DNA of 64,000 nucleotides, taken from the NCBI GenBank assembly GCA_963281255.1, contig OY725495.1, positions 2,294,001-2,358,000 of the forward strand, in the 5' to 3' direction. Origin of the DNA: Aphrocallistes beatrix (lineage: Eukaryota; Porifera; Hexactinellida; Sceptrulophora; Aphrocallistidae). Below the pieces are notes generated by a model that did no database searches, was not told the DNA's origin, and worked only from the letters and a program-made list of their open reading frames with translations. Below, piece after piece: positions 20,445 to 31,903 of this stretch (positions within the stretch are counted from its first letter, which is position 1; every line of letters starts with the position of its first letter). The translations under genes were made by a program, and so were the position numbers.

Positions 20445-23400
20445 CGTGGAGTACGAAAGATAAGGAGGGAGTACTGTTATGATAAAATGGACCATGGACT
20501 GGTTAGAAGTCCCAAGTATTATTTTATTGAAAGTGAACACAATAAAGTCACACAACTAAAGTAAACTCTAAGAAAGGTTAACACACCTGCCACTGAACAT
20601 ATTTTATGAAGAACTGTCCGACCTTGTTGTTTGCAACAAATACAATAATTTCTCCAGTTTTCAGACTGAGTTTCTTCAACATAGAGTGTTGTAAGTTTGA
20701 TTAAAATATTCCGTGATGGTCCTGATAAAAATCGTTGCATTAGAAGCTTCTCACTCTCAATTGCTACATATATTTTCCACACTACAATAATGACATCAAT
20801 GACAATGTGTGATGGCCATTTGAGAGCTCCTCGATCTATTAATTGGATAAGCTTGTTTTTGTCTTCTATGTCAACTACTTCCAAATCTCTATCTTGGGTT
20901 AACATTGATAAACAAGCTTCACACTTTGAACTGGAATTTCGAATAAAGGAATGTACTGCATAACCACCAACGAAGGCGATAGATTGTAGAAGTGAAGTAC
21001 TCAAAGGTATGTTAGGAATTGTGGTTAGGACAGAGAGAAATAATTCTACATTCAAAGAATTATCCAGTTGTTCGCTAAGTTGTGTAGAGTAGGATAGGAA
21101 GAATTCTTTTAAGCTGATATACTCAGTAGCCTGTTGTTTCGAGAATAATTTAAGGATGCTGGAAAGTTTGATTCGCCTTTCACTCTGTAAGATTTGTGTA
21201 TATGATATATTATATTGTGCACCAGACATCATGCGATACAATCCGAAATGATGCTCGATTGGATCATTTTGCAATCTTGATGTGAGCACATAATCAAAAC
21301 CACAATTCTCCGTGAGGTGTTGAACGATTTCTATCAAGGCACGACAGGAGTGAGAAAGACTTGTAAAAGTTTGTGGACTTAACTTTCCATGTTTTCCTTG
21401 TCTACATTGCCAACGGTGAAGCCAGTTAACAATGTGTTTGAGAAATGCAAATCGTTCATCATTTTGCTGAAGAGGTTTGGAAAATTCATCATTCAGTCTG
21501 ATGTGTTTATGTGTGGTGTTAACATTAAATATTTTCCAAAGTTTGATTATTATGTCTAAAAATTCCGGTGTCTTGGATTTTGAGTTAGCGTGTATTGCAT
21601 TGTAAATCGATAGAGCTGCATAAGTTGATTGGTCAAATATTTTTAAGGCTAAATTGACGTTTTGTCTCTCTAACATGGTAGGCCAGCAAGCTTTGGAAGA
21701 TAATCGATGTGCTTGTTTAAGTAAGGAAGACTGTTCACTCTTGTACAAAAGCCTGATGTCCTGAAAACGAGCGATGTGGATCTTGTTTACATCATCATAA
21801 TTAGGAAAATCAATGGGTTTGGATAAGTAAATGTGTGATCATAATCCTTTAAGTTGAGCCAGTTGTTTCGAATTGATTTGAGAATATGCACAAAATCAAA
21901 AAGGAGAAAGAGTTTACGACTTTGGTTAACAGGATGAGGAACGGTTGGAGTCAGAGTCTTCCCATCTGAAGAGAATAATTTCAACATGTTAACGTTCAGT
22001 GGATAATTGTCTGTGCAGATGGCTTGTACTTTCAGATCGCAATTCTCTATATTAGAGATTACAGACTTTACCACTGTAAACAAATCACCAGCCGAATTTG
22101 AAGAGCAGGGTATTAAACGAATTACTTGAGATCACTTTCTGTATAAACTTGAAGCCATTATAGCGAATACAGTCTTGATAGGCTTGTCAGATTCTAAAGA
22201 ATATCCAAGTATTCTCCCTCCTGTATAAGCGACGTTAGAGTTGACATGTATTTCATCCATATGCAATATTAAATTTCGTTCTTTTGAACAAAAATCTGCT
22301 TTCAATTGCTTCAAGAGGGTTGTAAAGTAGCTTTCTAATCCGATTTTCGAGTAAAGTTGCTGTAGCGTTTTAACATGAGGCAAGCATAGACAGTCTAGGG
22401 ACTGGAGATATCTGTAACAAGAAGGTGATGTAAGATGTGCTTTGAGAGCCATAGCCTGTGTAATTACGTTATATTGTCTTCTATTTTTATGCATAAGAAC
22501 GTTAGCTAGTTGACATTGGATGAAGTGGAGACGCGATAGATATGGATATAAATCTGAAACAACATCTGTTAAAGGATCCGTTAGCAGTGAATTAAGTTTT
22601 GATATTGAAAGATCGAGTTGGTGTAAAGCTTCTTTAATGTGATGCTCAAATGTAACGAGCTTGTTTGGAGATGATTCATGGGAACTGTAATTCTCTATTT
22701 CTTCGAAAAGAAGTTCAATCTCGCGAGTATCAGTTAACATATGAATTGAGAGAGGAATAACAACATTATCCCGCTATCCCTGGACACTCATATCTTCGCT
22801 TACCAATAAACGCATCTCAATAGATATTGTATGACCTTGGAGCTTAGGCATAAGGATGTGTAGTTCAGATCCAGAACGAAATGCCATCCATTTATTAGAT
22901 AAGGATATGGAGGAAATGTGTGAGAGTAAGTTGGAGAAATTGTGCACACCATATTTTTCTGTATCATGCGCTTGCTGTTCAATGCTTAATTTGAGAGCCT
23001 GTGCGAACAGTTCTTCGTTTTTTGATTCGCGGACAAATCGAGTTGGTCTTGGTAATGGCTCCGACGAAAGATATGTAGGGCAGCCGGGTAGGATCGATGG
23101 TACAGCATTTTGACAGAGTTTTGGTCTGTTGCGTATTCTTTCAGTAAAATTACCGTCAGCTTGCAAAATTCTGTCAACTGTAATAATATCTTTGGGATTG
23201 AAAGTGATGCATGCAGACATAAATGTTAGATAAATCAGCAATGTTGTCACGATGGAGTGCATTCAACCACTGAGTACGTAACTCTTGAGGGGCTGTAGGA
23301 AGCTTGAAAACTGGTGTATATGGCTCACCTCTGTAATTGCTTTTACACCCAGGAGCAGAGCAGTGGTTAGGCATGACGAGTGTTCCAATCGGTACTAAAT

Positions 23401-23782
23401 AGTAGGCTATGATTAAAAATTAATAAAATAATAAGTCATGGAGACTGGAGACGGCAGAATACAATCGAAGGAATCAAATATTGTAACAAATATAAAAAAA
23501 GGGATATGTCAAAGAGGGCAAATTATACGAACGTTAACTAACTTAGCTCCCAAAAATATCAAAAATTTGTTATTCCAGTTAATTCTTAATAAGAAAAATT
23601 TATGACAAAATATTATGGTTGTATGATATAGTTATAGGTATGTTTTCTAAATTAACCATAATATAAATCTTTGAAACTAATATAAACCATTGACACTAAT
23701 TAAGAAGTACGATGGGACTTCTAACCCATCCGTGGTGGCATATTTTCATTCAGTACTCCCTCCTTATCTTTCGTACTCCACG
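20445..23782 (-). mobile_element. P element, full length with TIRs
   Basis: Perfect 32-bp terminal inverted repeats begin CGTGGAGTACGAAAGATAAG. A 7-bp direct duplication TATCGGT flanks the element (20438-20444, 23783-23789). The 3338-bp element carries a single minus-strand THAP/P transposase pseudogene. It sits in the leftover minisatellite only 14 bp from the Helitron-like 3' end. P elements usually make 8-bp duplications, so the 7 bp here is slightly unusual. Confidence 0.9.
20519..23374 (-). pseudogene. THAP-domain P-element transposase pseudogene
   Basis: It starts MPNHCSAPGCKSNYRGEPYT, a THAP zinc finger (C..C, then CMHHF), at 23374. The RNase H-type catalytic residues remain recognisable: HMDEIHV (near 22256), TDNYPLNV (near 22009) and NDPIEHHFG (near 21255). 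The gene is broken by one extra base near 23203 at the end of the THAP finger, a frameshift near 21805, and in-frame stops at 22774 and 22132. The segment around 22774-22810 contains a GTAAGC donor-like site, so one stop could lie in an intron. The last 409 codons are uninterrupted to 20519. The family resembles THAP9. Confidence 0.85.
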
Positions 23783-23840
23783 TATCGGTTTATTCTAACT
23801 AAACGTTTTAGTCTTGTTAGCTTACATTGGCTATTTAAAT

Positions 23841-25303
23841 ATGGCTCAGGAAAATGTACGGCTAACACTTAAAGAGAAATATCGTCTTGTCATGCTTTTC
23901 GATGCCCCTCCCCATCAACGTAGCACCAAGGCGGAACTTGCGAAAATTTTTAGTATCACAATACCCTCTGTTATTTACATTCTCAGACAGAAGGACAAAA
24001 TTGTTGCAAAGTATCTTAATGAGCCTGACAGTAAAAGAAAATCATTGAAAGGACCTGAGAAGTACAAGGAAGCTGATGAACTCCTTCGCGTGCCAATAAT
24101 AAGGAGCTGAATAATTCGATCATTCTTCAAGCAGCAGAAAGAATTGGCTTGAGACTAGGGATTGAGGGAGGCGCTTTGAATGAGTCGTGGGTTCAAAGAT
24201 GGAGAGAACGCCATGGAATCAAATATGTGAGACCACATGGAGAATCCGCTGACTGCCCTGATTTTAGCGAGTGGTTGGTGGCCATTCAGCCGATCCTAGT
24301 AAATATCATCCTCGTGATATATACAATATGGACGAAACTGCTCTTTTCTGGAGAATGTCCAGGTGGTAAGACATTTGTCGGCCCCCAAGAGGAGAAAATA
24401 CGTGGGCGTTAAGCCAACAAATCTCGCGTCACACTCCTTGTTGGGTGTTCAATGGATGGTGAAAAAATGCCACTCCTCTGTATTGGCACTGCTGCCAAAT
24501 CAAGATGGCCCATGGTTCAAGGGAGGAGAGCAACAGCTCCTCTGGACTATGCTTCGTCCAAGAAGGGTTGGATGACCGCTCAACTATTTTCAACTGTCCT
24601 AAAGAAGTTCAATAGCAATTTGAAAACACGAAAGGTGCTAATATTCATTGATAACTGTCCTTCTCATAACGGGTTTTTGGATATCTATGACGGCATTAAG
24701 TCAAGTTTAGAGATCAGGATGCTGCCAAAACGAACGACTTCCATGTTGCAACCTTGCGACCAAGGGGTCATACGCTCCTTGAAGGCTAATTATCGGGTAA
24801 AGTTGGCTCACCTATTACTAAACAAGGAAGCTAAGGATGTTTCCCTCTATGAAGGTCTTATGATGGTAAGATCTGCTTGGGAACTAAATGTGTCGGGTGA
24901 GGTTATAAAGAATGCTTGGTGGAAGTCAGGTCTTTTAAGTTGTGTAACTGAACAAAATGAGGCAGTGAACGAGGCGCAAGACAATTCTGATGAATTCTCT
25001 GATGTAGTTGATTTAGAGGATCTTGAGACAACCAGTGAGGATCCTACAGTAGATATCGATGTGATCATTGATAAAATGGCGGAGGAAGCGAAGTCAGAAG
25101 ACAGCGACGATGATATTGATGGGAAATACCCTGTTAATGACGAGTCACCTCCTACAATAAGTGAATGCCTGCAAGCCATAAGGAATATTAGCAGACGCTT
25201 TATTGCGAGTACCGGAGAAGTGCCCAATGCCGTCACTGAAGTGGAGCAGGCACTCTTATCCATTCCCCAACAACAAAGCAAGATGACCAATTTATTTCAA
25301 TAG
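23841..25303 (+). pseudogene. Tigger transposase (CENP-B-like) pseudogene
   Basis: It starts MAQENVRLTLKEKYRLVMLF, a CENP-B-type N-terminal helix-turn-helix. A second DNA-binding helix region follows (SWVQRWRERHGIKY, near 24190). The DDE_1 catalytic motifs are MDETALFW (near 24330), LIFIDNCPSHNG (near 24650) and PCDQGVIRSLK (near 24755). Frame changes occur near 24100, 24300, 24365 and 24420. The last 283 codons are open and end in an acidic tail plus SIPQQQSKMTNLFQ. All three catalytic aspartates survive, but the gene cannot make one product. Confidence 0.85.
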
Positions 25304-25813
25304 AATCTTCAATCGGGGAAAGAGTTCATTCCCTAGAAATATTTGCTCAATATCGAATTTATTAGCTAACTTCCTCTTCACCAAGTCAATTTTTACAGAA
25401 TCCTAATATGGAGCTGAGTTCCGTGGAATTGAAGTGAATTAAGACGGGAAAACACTATTACGCCAACACACGATGAAATAGTCTCTCGAGAAACACACAC
25501 CGCAATACTAAAATCACATTGAAACTAACTTCAGTTCCACAGAGCTCAGTTCTATATAAGTATTCTGCAATTTTTAATACTACTAGTACCTATTTTTTCA
25601 TAATATCGGTTTTTTCTAACAATTTGGTTTTTCTAACTATTCTTACCTGAAAAGAAATGGTTAGAAAAAACCGGTTTCGACTGTATATGATGAGTCGACA
25701 TTTTCGTCTGATCTCAGAACCTAGTGGAGCCATAGCAAAAAACTCCATCATACCAAAATCAGCTTTCTGTGCCTGGCAGTTTCTTCAATCAATTCGCTCC
25801 ATATATATATATA

Positions 25814-26001
25814 CAGTCGACTCCGCTTAATAGGGCCACTGTTTAATCGGGTCAGCCGCTTAATCGGGCCACTTTTGGCAGGACCGGAATAGCTCTCACA
25901 CATAGGAGCTAATACAAAATATTTTCGGTTAATAGGGTCCTCCGCTTAATCGGAGCAAAATGTCCTCTGACCGATGTGGCCCTATTAAGCGGATTCGACT
26001 G
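25814..26001. mobile_element. Tigger-type MITE
   Basis: It begins CAGTCGACTCCGCTTAATAG and ends with the inverse (..CTATTAAGCGGATTCGACTG). The TA target is intact on the left and TG on the right. It is 188 bp and a sister copy of 13389-13582. Confidence 0.7.
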
Positions 26002-26021
26002 TGTATATATATATATTGATA

Positions 26022-26208
26022 CATTAGAACTCGGTTAGTACGTTCTCGGATAATATGTTCTTCGGTTTAGTAAGTACTCATTTCTCTGAACCAAAACCCA
26101 TCAATGATATAGATTTCTATGTAGTACAAATTCGGCTAGTACGTCCTTACTGATAGCATGTACTAATAATTCCTCCCCGAAGGGGTACTTCTTATTCGAG
26201 TTCTACTG
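26022..26208. mobile_element. small TIR MITE, Tigger-like
   Basis: Left end CATTAGAACTCGGTTAGTAC, right end in reverse CAGTAGAACTCGAATAAGAA, with TA on the right flank and TA-like on the left. It is 187 bp, non-coding, and rich in inverted GTACTAAC-type motifs. Confidence 0.5.
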
Positions 26209-26242
26209 TATATAAACATTAATCGAGTTTTAATAGTAATGA
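26209..26242 (-). mobile_element. Helitron-like family A 5' tip
   Basis: Read on the minus strand: TCATTACTATTAAAACTCG then ATTAATGTTTATA. Only the first 30 bp or so of the family remain, adjoining the MITE. Confidence 0.4.
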
Positions 26243-26418
26243 TAATCATGAAACCATTATGCTGGGAAACTAACATTATGATCGTATTTGATTATGATGG
26301 GAAATTAACATTTGATTACAATATGATTGTGACTGGAAATTTGCATTTTGATCGTATTTAGAATATGATAGGCAATTAGCATTATGATCGCATTTTGACA
26401 AAGACGAGAAATTAACAT

Positions 26419-28412
26419 TTAAGGATACCGCCCACAAAAAACATATGATTTGGCTTAGAGCATACGATGAAGGAAGAGCTACGTATAAGAGATGTTAAGC
26501 GTGGGGATGTATTTCCATCAAGAAATACTGGCACATTCCAAACCGTTTTTGTTTCGCATTTCTAGTTTTTGAAATACAGTGTCTCAAAATCTGTTTTTTT
26601 CGTTTTCCGCTAGCACATCTTAATGGTAGAAATTCGGGCACTCAAGGAATTGTTTAGTACATACATACCAAGGAATCAAATGCTCCCAAATCGAATCATA
26701 GATAGTCTACCATATTTGCAACTTCATAGGACAAAAAGAAAGTTAAATAATAAAAATTGTAAGTTTTGTCGGTGTCCGAAAAAAAAGTGCCAAAAACGAC
26801 AAAAATGTCTGTTTTTTTGGGGAAATCAGGAATAAAATCACCAAGTTAGAAGATATAGAAAGATTGGTGGTCCTACCTTCATCGCCAAATAATATGGAAC
26901 AACACTTGAAATTTTCAAACCTATTTTGAGTTAAAATTCAGTAAAGACGGTCAATTTTGAAATATTAAAGTCCCGAGATATAGAGATTTTAAGTTTAGAT
27001 GTTAAGAAGAATGTAGAATTAGTTATTAATAATGAACAAAAGCATTCACGGACATTTATTCTCATTTATACTACTGATTTGGGTATATTTGAACCAAATA
27101 TTTGCAAAAAATAGCAAGAGTACCCTGAAAATCCACAAATTTCCTTGAGGCCCCTAACCCCGAATGTTTTGGGATAATTGTGAATAATAATTAATATTCC
27201 TAGCACTACGAAGTAGAATCCATCAGTTTAGAATGGTTAATGAGCTTCCAAAAGCATATTAGGAAGTTAGTGCGAAAGTCTAAGACTTTTAGTTTCCAAG
27301 TTAGGATTTTCGAAAAATGCTACGTCATCATATGACAAAATCTAAAACTTAACATTCCATAGGGTGTAGTGCAATTATTATCAAAGAATCACATATGTAA
27401 ACTCATAAAAAGTATATTAGGAAGTGAGAATTAAGAATTTGGACTTATATTAACAGAGATAGAGAGATATCTCTTTTTGGACCCTAAATGGGGGTTTTTA
27501 ACCGAATCTGGGAGGTCCAAGACCAGAACTTTCAAAATAATTATCAAAAGTTCTCCAATTTTCTGTACACATTATTAACGACAATTGTATTCATTATTTA
27601 GCATAATAGCCACATTTGGACACATATTTAACCCTTGGACGGCTTGGGGTATTCCTATTTATAGTAAATACCCCAAATTTGTATGGCTTCCCCATTGAAA
27701 ATGGCTTAAACCGGAAATGACGCAACACATTCCTGTGGCAAGCGAGGGTCAATGATTAGATTCGCAAAGTCGAGAATAATTTATTTTTTGACAAAGGAAT
27801 GTTCGAGGAACTTATATATTTTCGCATATATCCTTTTAGTTAAGAATATAATAGATTATATATCTTCAATAGTTTTTAAGATATGACATCGCCCTCTTTC
27901 GGGACCATAGAGAGATATTATGCACGGACATTACCTAAAATAAGCGATATCTCAAGAACAAATGGTCGAATCAGAACAAATTTTTTTTTGAAACGATCAG
28001 AATTTTATTTCTGACCCAGTGATCGCTAAATATCTGAGATCAAACTTGCGATTTCGCGAGCATTATATAAATGAACTCCCTTATCGAGCTATTTTGTTTG
28101 GATTTTATTTGCCCATTCTTTTAAATATTTGTGTTATATAATCTCCAAAGGTGCCAAAACAATGTTAAGGTCCATATCATTAAAAAAATATCAAATAAGT
28201 TAAAAACTAATTGATAAATGAGTCAAAAACCTCCAATAATTTTTCAAATTTTATTAACGCTAAACTTTAGGGGTTAACTCACAAAAATCAAAATAAATAC
28301 CGTCCAAATAGTGCTATCAGATGGTAGACCGACCAGTATACAATGAAATTAGAATTAAAAAATTTGGCTATTTTTTTACGCCGGGCAAGGTTTTTGAGGG
28401 CGGTATCCTTAA
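26419..28412 (+). mobile_element. family B, most complete copy (2.0 kb TIR element)
   Basis: Both ends read TTAAGGATACCGCCC in inverted orientation, with TTAA at each extremity (26419-26422, 28409-28412), inserted into the satellite. The 1994 bp have no ORF of significance. The body is a mosaic of AT-rich blocks shared with at least ten partial copies in the window. The target is either TTAA or TA; the palindromic ends do not allow a choice. TTAA would suggest a piggyBac-derived non-autonomous element. Confidence 0.7.
27630..27750 (+). repeat. family C insert inside family B
   Basis: The stretch from ACCCTTGGACGGCTTGGGGT to TGGCAAGCGAGGGT is absent from other family B copies, where ATATTTA continues directly into ATGATTAG. 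The ends ACCCTTG and CGAGGGT are short inverted repeats. A related piece is at 2866-2995. Probably a small MITE. Confidence 0.55.
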
Positions 28413-28631
28413 TCAAGTCGCTATTATAATGGAAATTGGCATTATTATCGTATTTTGATCATGAAGTTATGATGAGAAATTCACATCATGATCGTAATTT
28501 GATTATGATGCGAAATTGACATAATGATCACAATCTGATTGTGAAGAAAAATTAACATAATATTCGTGAACCATTATAGTGAGAAATTGGCATTATAATC
28601 GCATTTTGATCATTAAACGAAATAAACATTA

Positions 28632-29163
28632 CAAGCGCGATTCGTTTGCTTGCGTTGCGCAGCTGGCGGACACTTTGTGTCCGCCAGAGGCGCCCTACGG
28701 GCCCCTGAGGTCACTTTGATTAATTATAAGGGATATAATATCTCTAAATATGTCTGTGTTACTGTTAAAATCAATATCACACGAAAAATCACAAAATTTG
28801 TCAATTTTTAAATTTTGATGCGTAATGATGACGTCATAACAAAGTGATGAGTCTTCATTTTTTGATGATAGTTGCATCATATTTGAGATATATTAATATA
28901 CACATTCTATTAAAACTTTAGTCTTCTATCACCTAAAGTGGCTGAGTTATGGTCGAAAAACTGAAATTTCTAATTATTAAAAGGTTACAATGAAGTCATA
29001 ATTCCATGATGAGTCGACATTTTCATCTGAGCTCAGAACCTAGTGGAGCCATAGCCAAAGATTCCCACATGCCCAAAATCAGATTTCTGCGACTGGCAGT
29101 TTCTTCAATCAATTCGTTACAGATATATATATATATATATTAATCGAGTTTTAATAGTAAGGA
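28632..29163 (-). mobile_element. complete Helitron-like family A copy
   Basis: Minus orientation: the reversed 3' end CAAGCGCGATTCG at 28632 is preceded by A, and the 5' end ..GTTTTAATAGTAAGGA at 29163 is followed by T, as expected for A/T insertion. A TGACGTCA octamer is at 28829-28836; the second site is mutated (TGAAGTCA). Inserted in the satellite. 532 bp, non-coding. Confidence 0.75.
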
Positions 29164-29478
29164 TAATCATGTTGTCATTAGCATGGGAAACTAACATTAT
29201 AATCGAGTCATCATTTGAGGAACAAACATTATGATCGTAATTTGATAATGAAGGGGAATTAACATTATACTCGAGTTGTCTTTTGATGGGAAACTAACAT
29301 TATGATCGTATTTTGAATATGACGGGATTTTACCATTATAATCGTGGTGTCGATATGATGGTTAAACTAACATCATGTTTGTATTTTGTATTTTGATTGT
29401 ATTTGATTGTATTGATTGTTTGATTGCGTAATGTATTTTGATTGTATCACAATCTGATATGACGAGAAATTAACATTA

Positions 29479-30140
29479 CATGCGCGCTTCGCTTGCTTGT
29501 GCTGCCCGGCTGGCGGACATAAAGTGTCCGCCGGAGGCGCCCTTGTTACGCAAGGGGCCCATATTGGTTAATTATAAGGTAGATAACATCACTAAACACG
29601 TATGTCTTATTGTTAAATCGGTATCGCTCGAAAGAATCAGACTAAATTTAATTTTTGATGCGTAATGATGTATTCATAACAGAATCATAAGTAATCATTT
29701 TGATGAATGTTGTATCGCATGTAAAAATATTAATATACAGTTTAGATTAAAATTTCAGCCTTCTCTCACTTAAAATGGCTGAGTTATTATAATCGAAGAA
29801 TTTATCTTTCTAATCACAAAAAAGGTGACAATGAAGTCATATTTCAATGATGAGTCAACAATTTCGTCTGAGGCCAGAACTTAGTGGAGCCATAGCAAAA
29901 GAACTCCCATATACCCATATGCAAAAATTCAGCTATATGTACCTTGCAGTTTCTTCAATCAATTCGGTACAGATATATATGTATATATCTGACGAATTGA
30001 TTGAACAAACTGCCAGACAGAGAAAGCTGAAATTAGGCATGAGGAAATTTTTTGGCTTTGGATCCATTAGGTTCTGTCCTCAGACGAAAATGTAGACTCA
30101 TCATGGAATTATGACGCCATTGTTACCATTTTTAGAATTC
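29479..30140 (-). mobile_element. Helitron-like family A copy with inverted 5'-5' junction
   Basis: From 29479 (reversed CATGCGCGCTTCG 3' end) to about 29975 this is a minus-strand copy. At 29945-30005 the subterminal box TTCAATCAATTCG..ACAGATATATAT is followed directly by its inverse ATATATCTGACGAATTGATT, and plus-strand family A sequence continues to about 30140. Two copies are thus joined head to head through their 5' regions. Confidence 0.6.
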
Positions 30141-30535
30141 GACCAATGCAAAGACGCCAAGCGTGCCTGTTATTTATTAATATAGAGTATTGGACGCTCA
30201 ATATCATGCAGAATATTTTGATAAATTTAGATTGCTAAATTAAAAAAAATTAGAAAAACCAAAACAGTGAGACAGGAATAGTTTGAAAGTCAATCGTATT
30301 TTTACACTTTCGGTAAAGATTTATATTTTCTGCTAAAATATGATACATCAAAATGCTCATAAGGTACCATGCTATGGAGTTCTCGAGTCTGAAACTGAGA
30401 AAGCTGTAAAATGAATATTTATTAATGTTTCGAAATAGTATAGATTTCCGTATCCTTCTACTGAGTCGACTCACTTAGTGAAGCTGCACTATCGGTCTGT
30501 CAACTGATTTTTATTCTATATTTAGAAGATAAAAT
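30141..30535. other. no feature seen
   Basis: AT-rich sequence. The 74-codon minus ORF at 30250-30474 shows no motif. Confidence 0.3.
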
Positions 30536-30608
30536 TCACAATTTGTTGTTCATCTCCATAAATGGCCCTCCTCCTCCTCCAGCTCGCCTTCTTTCGGTGT
30601 GTTCGGTA
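30536..30608 (-). other. possible minus-strand exon with G/R-rich coding
   Basis: On the minus strand a good acceptor context (TTTTGTTTTATGTAG) at 30609 is followed by a frame reading TEHTERRRAGGGGGPFMEMN and a stop at 30536-30538. The local sequence is richer in G and C than its surroundings. It lies in the same orientation as the RGG-type exons at 46-47 kb. No known family is recognised and the reading frame is not certain. Confidence 0.25.
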
Positions 30609-30928
30609 CTACATAAAACAAAATGATATTATATACATTAGCAAAGGAAAGTTCGAACAAGCTACACTCAGTTTTTAATCTATATTGAGTGGAGTCTGCA
30701 AATACCATTAGGGAAATAGCTTTTGTCCGTTGAAGAGAGATGTCTGCTTATCGAGACTGGTCCTTATATACATATATTAAATCACTCAATTCACAGTATT
30801 TAGAACGCAGTTTTGTATGAATTATTAATTAATATGGAGTATTGGGTGCCCCGTGCACGCAGATCCTTAATCCATATATCCATGGAATAGTGAAAGTCAT
30901 CAAAAATTGCGGAATCTGAGGACACGTA

Positions 30929-31699
30929 CAGGGTGGCTCATAAGTTCTGTGACAAGCTTGCTTAGGTATACAATTTCTTATACTCAAACAATCATGATTA
31001 TTATGGTCTTTAGAGATTGTAATTCGAATATTTTCAATGATTTTAAAATATTTTTTGAGTCTAAGACCTGGAACTGTGTTTTGTATGGTGATTTTTATGG
31101 GGGAAAAATGTGTCCTAGCACGCAGCGAAAATTGAGAATCAGAGCCCACTGCTTTTCAAATGATCATTCTAGAGCCTTCAAATTCTAGGAAAAATTGGCT
31201 CTCACATTTTCCTCGAACACTCTAAATTTGTAGAAATATAAGATGTTTATATCAGTGCATATTGAGAACCATTTGGATCAGATTTTTGGTGATGTGAGAA
31301 AAAGTGCAATTTTGGATGATTTTTCAAAATGCACCTAATTTGAAGTCGTGAAATAATAACTTTCTCGCGTTTCTGATAATGAATTCAATGGATTTATGAA
31401 TATTTCCATGGTGAATGAAATGTACCTGGTGCTAAATCGTCATGGAACATCAATTATGAAGACATTTTTTACTGAAGCAGTGACCTTGATTCTCGATTTT
31501 CGCTGCGTGCCAGGACACATTCTTTCAACATAAAACTCACCATACAAAACACAGTTCCAGGTCTTAGACTCGAACAATCTTTTACAATCATTGAAAATAT
31601 TCGAATTACAATCTCTTAAGTCCATAATAACTAAGATTGTTTGAGTATAAGACATTTTATGCCTAACGAAGCTTGTATCAGAACTTATGAGCCACCCTG
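30929..31699. mobile_element. MITE with about 210-bp terminal inverted repeats
   Basis: Starts CAGGGTGGCTCATAAGTTCT and ends with the exact inverse. The two arms remain complementary for about 210 bp, through CTTATACTCAAACAATC and CGCAGCGAAAAT. TA flanks each side (30927-30928, 31700-31701). The 350-bp centre has no ORF. Tc1/mariner-type. Confidence 0.75.
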
Positions 31700-31903
31700 T
31701 AAGTGCGCATAGTGCGCAAGTAAATCAATAAGTACCCTCTATACAAACCGTCTACTCACCTTCAAGTAATTTGTGAAAAAGAGACCTTTAACGATAATCC
31801 GGTCCCATTATCAAGTTAATAAATTTTCGTTTTACATTGTTCCCCAAGGAAACTATAGCGATTTTCAGTATAAATGTTAATTTCTCAGTAAATATGTTAC
31901 TAT

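Larger units (their letters stand above)
19406..25683 (+). mobile_element. pogo/Tigger element containing two nested insertions
   Basis: It begins CAGTCGAAACCGGGTTTTTC and ends with the inverse (..AAAAACCGGTTTCGACTG). TA flanks both ends (19404-19405, 25684-25685). Removing the Helitron-like insert (19867-20430) and the P element (20445-23782) leaves about 2.4 kb, a normal Tigger length, with a subterminal minisatellite and one transposase pseudogene. The matching repeat text on both sides of the two inserts confirms the nesting. Confidence 0.85.
26243..29478. repeat. imperfect satellite (about 40-bp GAAATTAACATTATGATCG unit), interrupted
   Basis: Units of the form GATGGGAAATTAACATTATG followed by ATCGTATTTTGATT recur at 26243-26418, 28413-28631 and 29164-29478. 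The gaps are a family B element and a Helitron-like copy, so the array was once continuous over about 700 bp. Confidence 0.6.

Noticed and set aside
24847-25290. 147-codon minus ORF
   Set aside because: Antisense shadow of the Tigger transposase frame.
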